DNA of 39,093 nt from Pirellulaceae bacterium (GTDB lineage: Bacteria; Planctomycetota; Planctomycetia; Pirellulales; Pirellulaceae). The translations under genes and the position numbers were made by a program. This document shows positions 23,154 to 30,634 of the stretch, in pieces. Each line of letters starts with the position of its first letter. Positions within the stretch are counted from its first letter, which is position 1. Where the stretch lies: assembly GCA_025459265.1 (NCBI GenBank), contig JALOQX010000021.1:1-39093 (forward strand), read 5' to 3'. A model generated the notes under the pieces. The model was not told where the DNA came from. It worked only from the letters and a program-made list of their open reading frames with translations, and searched no databases.

Positions 23154-26100
23154 ATGCCGGCTCAGTCACGATCCTCCCGCCCCGCGGTGGTCTTGTCCCT
23201 CCTCGCCGGACTGCTGCTGAGTCTGTCCGCCGCGTCCGACGCCGCAGCCGACAAACGCGCCAGCGTCGCCGGCGATGACGGTCCCGCGCCGGCGCCGCAG
23301 TTCACCCTGATCACCGCGCTGCCGCGTCCGGCGATCACGCATTTCGCCGAACCGTTTCCGGGAGGCGCCTTCCCTGCCGCGAACCTGCTGGATGAGGCGA
23401 TGGAGTCGGAGTACGCTTCGAGCGGCCAGGGGACACGCACCGTAGTCGAGTTCGACTTCGGCAGTCCCGTAACCATCGCCGGCTTCCGCCACGTCGACCG
23501 CCAGGACGTCGCCACCATCGACACCTCCACGCTCACGCTCAGTGACAACGCGGATTTCCAGGCGGTGGTGGCGCAGGAAACCGTCACGCACGTCAATGCT
23601 CCGGGCGGCACCACCGTCACGTTGTTCGCCCAGCCGCATCGGGCGCGCTACGTCCGCTGGCAGATCACGCGGCTCAACGCGGCCGGACACAGCTGCGTGG
23701 GCGGGCGCGACATCGGCTTCTTCACCACCGGACCCGCCGATGCCGCGCCGCATCGCGATGAGGTGGCCCTTACGATGACGCCGGCGGTGCTGCGCGGGGA
23801 GCCCGGCGGACTCCAGCCGGCCGTCCTCACGATCCACCATCCGTATGCGGAACCGGCCGATCTGGTAGTGCAGGTGGACAATCGCGAACCCTTGGCGGTG
23901 CGTGCCTCTTACGGCACGGCCGAAGTGCCGCTGCAACTGCCCGTGGTCGCGCAGCCGGAAACGCTCACCGTGGAGCTGCGCTGGGACGGCCAGCTGCTGA
24001 TGCAGCAGCAGTGCGTGCACGCACCGGTCCGGCAGTGGGAGCTGCACTTCCTGCCGCACTCGCATGTCGACATCGGCTATACCCACGTGCAGACGGACGT
24101 GGAACGCAATCAGTGGGAGCATCTGCGCCAGGCACTTGACATCGCGCGCCGTACGGCTGACTATCCGCCGGAGGCACGGTTCAAGTGGAACAGCGAAGTG
24201 TTGTGGGCTGTCGACAGCTACCTCCAGCAGGCGTCGGACGCCGAGCGGGAGCAATTTGTCGCGGCGGTCCGGGCAGGGACGCTCCATCTCGATGCGCTCT
24301 ACGGCAACCAGCTCACCGCGCTCTGTCGCCCCGAGGAACTCGTGCGACTGCTCGATTGCGCCGGACGCATCGCGCGGCAGTACGATGTCCCGATCGACGC
24401 GGCCATGATCAGCGATGTGCCGGGCTACACCTGGGGTCTGGTGCCGGCCCTCGCGCAGCAGGGCGTCAAGTATCTGTCCATCGGGCCGAACCACGTCCAT
24501 CGCATCGGTCGCACGCTCGATGAGTGGGGCGATCGGCCGTTCTACTGGATCTCCCCCGCCGGCGACCAGCGGGTGCTCTGCTGGATGGCCGGCAAAGCGT
24601 ATTCGTGGTTCCACGGCAGCCGCGTGGGAACCCTCACACGCGACAGCCGCCCGGATCCCTTCTTCGCTTATCTGGCTGAGTTGGAGGCGAAGGACTATCC
24701 CTACGATCTGGTGCAGATCCGCTACAGCATCGGCGGCGACAACGGCCCGCCCGACCAGGAGCTCAGCGAGTTCGTGCGCGTCTGGAACGAGCGCTACACC
24801 TGGCCCCGCGCGGTGATCTCGACGACCAGCGGGCTCATGCGCGCGATGGAACAGCGCTACCGCGACCGGATCCCGGAAGTCCGCGGCGACTTCACGCCGT
24901 ACTGGGAAGATGGTGCCGCGTCGTCAGCGCGCGAAACGAGCCTGGCGCGGATGGCTGCCGAGCGGCTCGTGCAGGCCGAAATCCTCTGGGCGCTCCGCGC
25001 CCCCGGCCCGCTGCCCGACCGCGAGTTCTACACCGCCTGGCGGAACGTCCTGCTCTACAACGAACACACCTGGGGCGCCCACTGCAGCATCTCGGAACCT
25101 GCCAGCCCGTTCACGCTCAGCCAGTGGCAGATCAAACAGCAGTTCGCCGTCGACGCGGACCGTCAGTCGCACGCGCTGCTCGCGCGCGCCGCAGGGGTGG
25201 ACTCCGACGCGGACGACGTCCCGATTTCCGCCGTCGATGTGTGGAACACCTGCTCCTGGCCGCGAAGCGATCTGGTCGTCTGCGAGTCGGATCGGCCGCT
25301 GGCCGGGTGGATCGTGCGCGATCTGGCTGGCAACACCGTGCCCTCCGAAGTGACACCACATGGTCACCTGGCGTTCCTGGCGCAGGATGTGCCGGCGCTG
25401 GCCGCGAAGCGCTACCTGATCGAACCGGGCCATCCGCCGGTTGCCGGTCGGGCGCGGGCGGATGGATGTGCGCTGGACAACGGGCGCGTGCGCGTGGAAC
25501 TGGATCCGCACACGGGTACGATCGCCAGCGTCCGCCGGGCCGACCGCGAACACGACGTGGCGGCGGCCGGCCAGGAGCTGGCACTGAACCACTACCTGTA
25601 CGTGGCGGGGCGCGCGCCCACGGCGCCGCAACCGAGCCGCCTGCAGAAGGTCGAAGCGCTCCCGTCCACGGGCCTCACCGCCGCGCTGGCCGTCCACTCC
25701 GACGCGCCCGGCGCGCGGCAGCTGCTGTCGGTCGTCCGCGTCGTGGACGGCTTGGATCGCGTGGACATCTGTAACGTGATCGATAAGGAACCGGTGCTGG
25801 AGAAAGAATCCGTGCACTTCGGATTCCCGTTCCACGTCCCCGGCGGCATCATGCGGATCGATATCCCCTGGGCCGTCATCCAGCCGAACGTGGATCAGCT
25901 CCCCGGCGCCTGCAAGAACTACTTCACCGCGGGGCGCTGGGTCGATGTGTCGAACGAACAGGCCGGGGTGACCTGGGCCACGCTCGATGCGCCCTTGCTG
26001 GAAGTCGGCGGCATCCACGTGGATGTCGCGGAGCCCTTTGTCAGCCGCGCCTGGATCGAGCAGCTTGAACCGACCCAGACCCTCTACTCCTACGTCATGA

Positions 26101-26531
26101 ACAACTACTGGGAAACGAACTACAAGGCGTCGCAGGAAGGTCCCACGACCTTCCGGTACTCGCTGCTCCCGCACGATGGCTACGATCAGGCGGCGGCCAC
26201 GCGCTTCGGCATCGAGCGGAGCCAACCGCTGGTCGTCGTGCCGGTCGCACGCGAGTCGAAGGTACCTGCCTGCCGTCTGCAAATTGACGGGGAAGGCGTG
26301 ATCGTGACCTCGCTCAAACCGAGCCGGGACGGCGGCGCGCTGATGCTGCGCCTGTTCAACGCAGGTACCCGCCCCGCCGACGTGGCAGTGACCTGGCACG
26401 AGCCACAACCGGTGAGCATGACACTCAGCAGCCCGCGCGAGGAGATCGGCCGCGAGGCGCCACCCGCGCTCGCGCTGCCGCCTCTGGGAATCGTGACGCT
26501 GCGTGCCGCCGTAGGACGGACCTCCCGGTAG
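23154..26531 (+). CDS. Secreted GH38-like alpha-mannosidase with N-terminal discoidin-like domain
   Basis: The 1125-residue protein starts at ATG (23154) with AAGGAG eight bases upstream. It has a signal peptide (about 1-32) and an F5/8 type C (discoidin)-like sugar-binding domain (about 55-195, ending VRWQITRLNAAGHSCVGGRDIGFF in segments). A GH38-type catalytic domain follows from about 295. It has the metal-binding LPHSHVDIGYT (His304, Asp306), a putative nucleophile Asp421 in MISDVPGYTWG, and a late His638 in YNEHTWGAHCS. The GH38 signature around the nucleophile (usually DPFG) and the late His motif are divergent, so the substrate may not be a plain alpha-mannoside. The last six residues and the stop are encoded by an intergenic repeat. 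It is probably co-transcribed with fabH and pepF. Confidence 0.85.
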   Translation: MPAQSRSSRPAVVLSLLAGLLLSLSAASDAAADKRASVAGDDGPAPAPQFTLITALPRPAITHFAEPFPGGAFPAANLLDEAMESEYASSGQGTRTVVEFDFGSPVTIAGFRHVDRQDVATIDTSTLTLSDNADFQAVVAQETVTHVNAPGGTTVTLFAQPHRARYVRWQITRLNAAGHSCVGGRDIGFFTTGPADAAPHRDEVALTMTPAVLRGEPGGLQPAVLTIHHPYAEPADLVVQVDNREPLAVRASYGTAEVPLQLPVVAQPETLTVELRWDGQLLMQQQCVHAPVRQWELHFLPHSHVDIGYTHVQTDVERNQWEHLRQALDIARRTADYPPEARFKWNSEVLWAVDSYLQQASDAEREQFVAAVRAGTLHLDALYGNQLTALCRPEELVRLLDCAGRIARQYDVPIDAAMISDVPGYTWGLVPALAQQGVKYLSIGPNHVHRIGRTLDEWGDRPFYWISPAGDQRVLCWMAGKAYSWFHGSRVGTLTRDSRPDPFFAYLAELEAKDYPYDLVQIRYSIGGDNGPPDQELSEFVRVWNERYTWPRAVISTTSGLMRAMEQRYRDRIPEVRGDFTPYWEDGAASSARETSLARMAAERLVQAEILWALRAPGPLPDREFYTAWRNVLLYNEHTWGAHCSISEPASPFTLSQWQIKQQFAVDADRQSHALLARAAGVDSDADDVPISAVDVWNTCSWPRSDLVVCESDRPLAGWIVRDLAGNTVPSEVTPHGHLAFLAQDVPALAAKRYLIEPGHPPVAGRARADGCALDNGRVRVELDPHTGTIASVRRADREHDVAAAGQELALNHYLYVAGRAPTAPQPSRLQKVEALPSTGLTAALAVHSDAPGARQLLSVVRVVDGLDRVDICNVIDKEPVLEKESVHFGFPFHVPGGIMRIDIPWAVIQPNVDQLPGACKNYFTAGRWVDVSNEQAGVTWATLDAPLLEVGGIHVDVAEPFVSRAWIEQLEPTQTLYSYVMNNYWETNYKASQEGPTTFRYSLLPHDGYDQAAATRFGIERSQPLVVVPVARESKVPACRLQIDGEGVIVTSLKPSRDGGALMLRLFNAGTRPADVAVTWHEPQPVSMTLSSPREEIGREAPPALALPPLGIVTLRAAVGRTSR

Positions 26532-26582
26532 ACGGACCTCCGCTCCGTCACGAGTCCGTAGGACGGACCCTCCCGGTCCGTC
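26511..26582. repeat. Palindromic repeat cluster (family C) overlapping the end of the GH38 gene
   Basis: GTAGGACGGACCTCCCGG (26511-26528) lies inside the GH38 coding region. A variant, GTAGACGGACCTCCG, follows from 26528, and a third copy begins at 26558. The third contains GACGGACC (26562-26569) and GGTCCGTC (26575-26582), an 8-bp perfect stem with a 5-base loop. The cluster encodes the C-terminal VGRTSR and the TAG stop of the GH38 gene and could act as a 3' structure. Confidence 0.9.
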
Positions 26583-26661
26583 GCAAGGTTGTGCAAAAGG
26601 CCCTAAGATGAAAGCCCAGCGACCAGCGCTGGAACTCCAACGACCCCGGGGAACATCCATC

Positions 26662-27897
26662 ATGACACCACGAGAACGCGTCCTGGCGGCGCTCAACCAC
26701 CAGCAGGCGGATCGAATTCCGATCGACTTCGGCGGCCATCGCTCGTCCGGCATCGCGGCGATCGCCTATGCCAAACTGCGCAAGTCCCTGGGGCTCGCGC
26801 CGCGACCGACCCGCGTTTACGATCCGATTCAGCAACTGGCCATCGTCGATCAGGACGTGCTCGACTTGCTGCACGTGGACGCGATCGAGATGGGCCGCGG
26901 GTTCGCGCTGGAGGATGAACACTGGGTGGACTGGACGCTTCCCGATGGGACGCCCTGTCAGATGCCGCGGTGGGCGGCCCCGGAACGCATCCCGGGCGAA
27001 TGGGTGCTCAAGAACGACGAAGGACGCGTGGTGGGACGGATGCCCGACGGCGCAATCTATTTCGAACAGTGTTACTGGCCGTTCTTGGAACAGGACGACC
27101 TGGACCGGTTACCGGAAGCGCTGGAGGAAACGATCTGGGTGGCGGTCAAGTCGCCGCCGGGGCCGCTGGTCGCCGGCCCCGACGGCATGCAGCGGCTGGC
27201 TGAAGGTGCGCGTCGCCTGCGCGCGCAGACGGATCGGGCGATCATCGGGCTCTTCGGCGGCAACCTGCTGGAGATCGGCCAGTTCCTCTATCGCATCGAC
27301 AACTTCCTGATGCTGCTGGCCGGCAACCCGCGGCGAGCGCACGAGTTTCTTGATCGGCTCGTCGACTTGCACCTGGCCAACCTGGAGCGGTTTCTGGGGG
27401 CCGTGGGCAATTCGATCGACATCATCCTGTTCGGCGACGACCTGGGCATGCAGCAGGGGCCGCAGATGTCGACCGCGATGTACGAAGAATTCTTCAAACC
27501 GCGTCACGCGCGCATGTGGCACCGCGCGAAGGAACTGGCCAACGTGAAGGTCATGCTGCACTGCTGCGGCGGCGTGCGCCCGCTGCTGCCGCACCTGATC
27601 GAAGCCGGACTCGACGCGATCAATCCGGTCCAGATCTCCTGCAAAGGGATGGACCCTCGCGAGCTGAAGCAGGAGTTCGGCCACGACATCACGTTCTGGG
27701 GTGGCGGGTGCGACACGCACCGCGTCCTGTCCGAGGGCACGCCGGATGAAATCCGCGCACACGTGCGGCACCAGGTGGAGATCCTCAAGCCGGGCGGCGG
27801 CTTCGTGTTCCAGCAGGTGCACAACATCCTGGCCAATGTCCCGCCTCAGAACGTTCTGGCGATGTTCGAAGCGGCCTACGAAGCAGCACCCTATTGA
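26662..27897 (+). CDS. UroD-superfamily protein, probable methyltransferase-type (MtaA/MtbA-like)
   Basis: The 411-residue protein starts MTPRERVLAALNHQQADRIPIDFGG, typical of uroporphyrinogen decarboxylase-family proteins (an ATG at 26608 would add 18 residues). It contains MLHCCGGVRPLLPHLIEAG with His300 and Cys302, and GGGCDTHRVL with Cys350. This His-x-Cys...Cys set matches the zinc site of corrinoid or thiol methyltransferases of this superfamily, and true HemE lacks it. The likely role is methyl transfer or demethylation of an unknown substrate, not heme synthesis; this is inference. No corrinoid-protein partner is nearby. It ends 3 bases from the convergent STN-like gene. Confidence 0.85.
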   Translation: MTPRERVLAALNHQQADRIPIDFGGHRSSGIAAIAYAKLRKSLGLAPRPTRVYDPIQQLAIVDQDVLDLLHVDAIEMGRGFALEDEHWVDWTLPDGTPCQMPRWAAPERIPGEWVLKNDEGRVVGRMPDGAIYFEQCYWPFLEQDDLDRLPEALEETIWVAVKSPPGPLVAGPDGMQRLAEGARRLRAQTDRAIIGLFGGNLLEIGQFLYRIDNFLMLLAGNPRRAHEFLDRLVDLHLANLERFLGAVGNSIDIILFGDDLGMQQGPQMSTAMYEEFFKPRHARMWHRAKELANVKVMLHCCGGVRPLLPHLIEAGLDAINPVQISCKGMDPRELKQEFGHDITFWGGGCDTHRVLSEGTPDEIRAHVRHQVEILKPGGGFVFQQVHNILANVPPQNVLAMFEAAYEAAPY

Positions 27898-27900
27898 GGG

Positions 27901-28941
27901 CTACTTCTTGATCGTGGTTATCCACACAAACGCGTGCTGCGCGTCGTCGATGCGCAGTTCGCTGCGCAGCTTGGCCTGGTAGAGCAGATCGTCCACGGCT
28001 TTCTTGTAGAACGTTCTCTTGGCCGGAAAACTCACCGGCTGTTGCAGATCGACGTCGTGTTTGGCCAGCGCGTTGTGGTCGAAGACGAACGGGAGCTTGA
28101 CACGCTGTTGGAGGGCATCCAGCGCCTCGGCCAGGGGCCGGTCGTGGATTTCGACGTTGAGGTCCCGGAACAGCGCCGGCGCGGTCTTGTGCGGCGAGCT
28201 GGCGGGGGCGGTGCCGATTGGCCACGCTTCCTCTTTGCCGGCGGGCCTGGTAATGCGCAAGCCGGCGGACGCCTGGCCTTGGCCTGTCACCGTGACGATC
28301 ATGCCCAGTGGGCGGAGCGCGGCGGCCAGCGCCGTGCCGCGGCTGAGCCCCTGCAGCTCGTCCAGCACCGCGTCACTGCGCTCCACCGCGGCCGCGGCGG
28401 ACGGATCAACTTCGACACGTACCGGAATGCTCTCGCGGATCTGCCGAATGACGTCGCGCGACGGTTGGCCCTTGGTCTCGAATTCAAATGCCGGGCGGAC
28501 CGCCTCGTGGAGCGCCTCGAACTGCTTGGCCGTCAGGCCGAACGCACCCGGCTCGCCGGTGATGGCGTCCTCGCCGCCCGCCCGCAGCCGCTCCAGCCAG
28601 TCCCCCAACTGCTGCCGCTGCCCAAACCGGACCGTCAAACCCGGTAGCTGCAGACGGTTGTCACGCGTCAGGATGCCCGTGACGACATAACGCGGCTGAT
28701 CCGGGGTGCCGCGATTGACCACCGCCGGCTCGTCGCCAGGTCGCGCCGTGCGGAGACGCAGGTCGGTAAAACCCAGGCGATTCAGGGCCTGGAACCAGTC
28801 CTGCTGCTCTTCTATCGCAAATCCTGGCGACGTGACCAGTTCCAGGGACACCGGCACCTGCGCGACGACCGTCCCTGGGACACCCACCGCCATCACCCAG
28901 GCGACGATGACAAGCAACACCACGACCGGTCGTGTGAACAT
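27901..28941 (-). CDS. Secreted protein with C-terminal STN-like (secretin/TonB N-terminal) domain
   Basis: The 346-residue protein starts at ATG 28941 (GGGAG upstream) with a signal peptide (MFTRPVVVLLVIVAWVMAVG, cleaved near VVAQ, about 27). A middle region carries FGLTAKQFEALHEAVRPAFEF and a VEVDPSAAAAVER segment. The C-terminal 110 residues (DLNVEIHDRPLAEALDALQQ through FVFDHNALAKHDVDL) look like an STN domain, found in secretins and TonB receptors. No secretin beta-domain follows, so this is a stand-alone form. Function unknown; adaptor or envelope roles are possible. Its stop is 3 bases from the UroD-like gene's stop. The frame stays open upstream to 30303 only as antisense of the next gene. 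Confidence 0.75.
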   Translation of the reverse strand: MFTRPVVVLLVIVAWVMAVGVPGTVVAQVPVSLELVTSPGFAIEEQQDWFQALNRLGFTDLRLRTARPGDEPAVVNRGTPDQPRYVVTGILTRDNRLQLPGLTVRFGQRQQLGDWLERLRAGGEDAITGEPGAFGLTAKQFEALHEAVRPAFEFETKGQPSRDVIRQIRESIPVRVEVDPSAAAAVERSDAVLDELQGLSRGTALAAALRPLGMIVTVTGQGQASAGLRITRPAGKEEAWPIGTAPASSPHKTAPALFRDLNVEIHDRPLAEALDALQQRVKLPFVFDHNALAKHDVDLQQPVSFPAKRTFYKKAVDDLLYQAKLRSELRIDDAQHAFVWITTIKK

Positions 28942-29007
28942 GGAAGCTCCCATCCTCTCCCCACAGGCAGACGTCGACCACCGCACAGAATTATAGCTCG
29001 CTGCGGC

Positions 29008-29148
29008 GGGTGGCTGGGGACGCTCGGGTGGCTGGGGACGAGCGGGTGGCTGGGGACGAGCGCAGCTCGCCCCCAGCGCAGTGCAGGGAGTTACATCGGG
29101 TGGCTGGGGACGCTCGGGTGGCTGGGGACGAGCGCAGCTCGCCCCCAG
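29008..29148. repeat. REP-like palindrome, family B, two full copies plus truncated units
   Basis: Two complete palindromes (29050-29076 and 29122-29148) have arms CTGGGG/CCCCAG and CGAGC/GCTCG. Truncated units, GGGTGGCTGGGGACGCTC or ending GAGC, precede each (from 29008, 29026 and 29098), so the block looks like a duplication of one composite unit. It occupies most of the 339-base gap between the divergent STN-like and TIM-barrel genes, placing it in a 5' rather than a 3' context. The remainder of the gap shows only the AAGGAG ribosome-binding site of the next gene. Confidence 0.92.
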
Positions 29149-29280
29149 CGCACGGCCGGGAGTTGCGGGCCGCCTGGAACCACGCAAAAATGAGCAGTCG
29201 CCATCTCGACACGAGACGGATGCCGCGGTGGGTCGTCTCCCCTTCATCCAATTCCGTAGTAACACCACAAGGAGCACATC

Positions 29281-30282
29281 ATGGCACGACCGGTTACCCT
29301 GTTCACGGGCCAATGGGCTGATCTGCCCATCGCCGAAATGGCGCGCAAGACCGCGGAGTTCGGCTACGACGGCATCGAACTGGCGTGTTGGGGAGATCAT
29401 TTCGAGGTCGACAAAGCGCTGGCGGACGACAACTACTGCCGCCAGAAACGGGATCTGCTCGAACGACAGAACCTGCAATGCCTGGCGATCAGCAGTCACC
29501 TCGTGGGGCAGGCGGTGCTGGACGTGATCGATGAGCGTCACAAGGCCATTCTGCCGGCCTATGTCTGGGGTGACGGGAATCCGGCGGGAGTCAACAAGCG
29601 GGCGGCGGAAGAACTCAAGAACACCGCACGTGCGGCACAGAAGCTGGGTGTGGGTATCGTCAACGGGTTTACCGGATCGAGCATCTGGCCGTTCCTGTAC
29701 TCGTTTCCGCCCGTGCCCGAGAAGATGATCGAGGCGGGGTTCCAACTGCTGGCCGATCGATTCCATCCGATTCTGGATGTCTTCGCCGAGTGCGGTGTGA
29801 AGTTCGCGCTGGAGGTCCATCCGACCGAGATCGCGTTCGACCTGTACACCGCCGAACGAGCACTCCAGGCGCTGGACAACCGCGAGGAGTTCGGATTCAA
29901 CTTCGATCCCAGCCACCTGCACTGGCAGGGCGTCGATCCCGTCGAGTTCATCCGGGCGTTCCCCGATCGGATTTATCATGTCCACGTGAAGGACGCCATC
30001 ACGACACTCAATGGCCGGACCGGCATTCTGGCCAGCCATCTGAACTTCGGCGATGCGCGGCGCGGATGGGATTTCCGCAGTCCGGGCCGCGGGACGATCA
30101 ACTTCGAGGAGATCATCCGCGCGCTGAACAAGGCCGGCTACGACGGTCCTCTGTCGATCGAATGGGAAGACATGGGCATGGATCGCGACTTCGGCGCCCG
30201 GGAAGCCTGCGAGTTCACCAAGCGAATGAACTTTGCGCAGAGCGGCCGCGCGTTCGACGCCGCCTTCGAGGAAGCACACTGA
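29281..30282 (+). CDS. Sugar phosphate isomerase/epimerase (xylose-isomerase-like TIM barrel)
   Basis: The 333-residue cytoplasmic protein starts at ATG 29281 with AAGGAG upstream. It has the AP endonuclease 2/xylose-isomerase barrel pattern: [21 protein letters not shown] near the start, [14 protein letters not shown] (metal Glu), [24 protein letters not shown] and [13 protein letters not shown] (metal-binding Glu/Asp). Family members isomerise or epimerise sugars and cyclitols and often work with Gfo/Idh oxidoreductases; one such gene is 9 kb upstream, not in an operon with it. Substrate unknown. The stop is followed by an AACATTG repeat. Confidence 0.88.
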   Translation: MARPVTLFTGQWADLPIAEMARKTAEFGYDGIELACWGDHFEVDKALADDNYCRQKRDLLERQNLQCLAISSHLVGQAVLDVIDERHKAILPAYVWGDGNPAGVNKRAAEELKNTARAAQKLGVGIVNGFTGSSIWPFLYSFPPVPEKMIEAGFQLLADRFHPILDVFAECGVKFALEVHPTEIAFDLYTAERALQALDNREEFGFNFDPSHLHWQGVDPVEFIRAFPDRIYHVHVKDAITTLNGRTGILASHLNFGDARRGWDFRSPGRGTINFEEIIRALNKAGYDGPLSIEWEDMGMDRDFGAREACEFTKRMNFAQSGRAFDAAFEEAH

Positions 30283-30284
30283 CG

Positions 30285-30315
30285 AACATTGAACATTGAA
30301 CATTGAACATTGAAC
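30285..30315. repeat. 7-bp tandem repeat AACATTG, four copies
   Basis: AACATTG is repeated four times (30285-30312), then AAC, starting three bases after the TIM-barrel stop codon. It is a low-GC patch in a high-GC background. Function unknown. Confidence 0.95.
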
Positions 30316-30332
30316 GTCGAGGTGAAGTGAGG

Positions 30333-30439
30333 AGAGGGCGCGGCGCGCGTGGGAGGGCGCGGCGCGCGTGGGAGGGCGAGGCTCCTGCCGAGCCGGGAGG
30401 GCGCGGCGCGCGTGGGAGGGCGAGGCTCCTGCCGAGCCG
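30333..30439. repeat. REP-like palindrome, family A, two full copies within a longer tandem block
   Basis: Full copies lie at 30370-30395 and 30414-30439 (GGGAGGGCGAGGCTCCTGCC then GAGCCG). They are interspersed with three copies of a related unit, GAGGGCGCGGCGCGCGTGGG. This fills the central part of the 352-base gap between the TIM-barrel gene and the HExxH/LRR gene; 30440-30634 shows nothing I can support apart from the start region of the next gene. Confidence 0.9.
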
Positions 30440-30634
30440 CCGCGCCGGACGCAAGGACCGATCGACCTGGAGTCAGCAAGGACCTCCGCGTGACGACGGG
30501 AGTTCCCTTCTGACCTCGTACCTCCTGGTTCGCGACTCGTTCGTCTCCCCCGCCGTGGCCCTGGCCGGCGCGGATGCTACACTTCAGGAGGTGAGCGGTC
30601 GATCGAAGGTGGTGTCCGAGACTTGAGGCATGGC

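Noticed and set aside
21197..23155. 652-residue open frame on the minus strand
   Set aside because: It is antisense to pepF and the fabH end, which have clear catalytic motifs.
24924..26753. 609-residue open frame on the minus strand
   Set aside because: It is the shadow of the GH38 gene.
26662..27897. hemE (uroporphyrinogen decarboxylase of heme synthesis)
   Set aside because: The His-x-Cys...Cys zinc set fits the methyltransferase branch of the superfamily, not HemE.
27901..28941. Secretin or TonB-dependent receptor
   Set aside because: Only an STN-like C-terminal domain is present, with no beta-barrel or secretin channel domain.
28954..30303. Upstream in-frame extension of the STN-like gene to about 800 residues
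   Set aside because: The extra part is the antisense of the TIM-barrel isomerase gene (29281-30282), and a signal peptide with a ribosome-binding site marks the true start at 28941.
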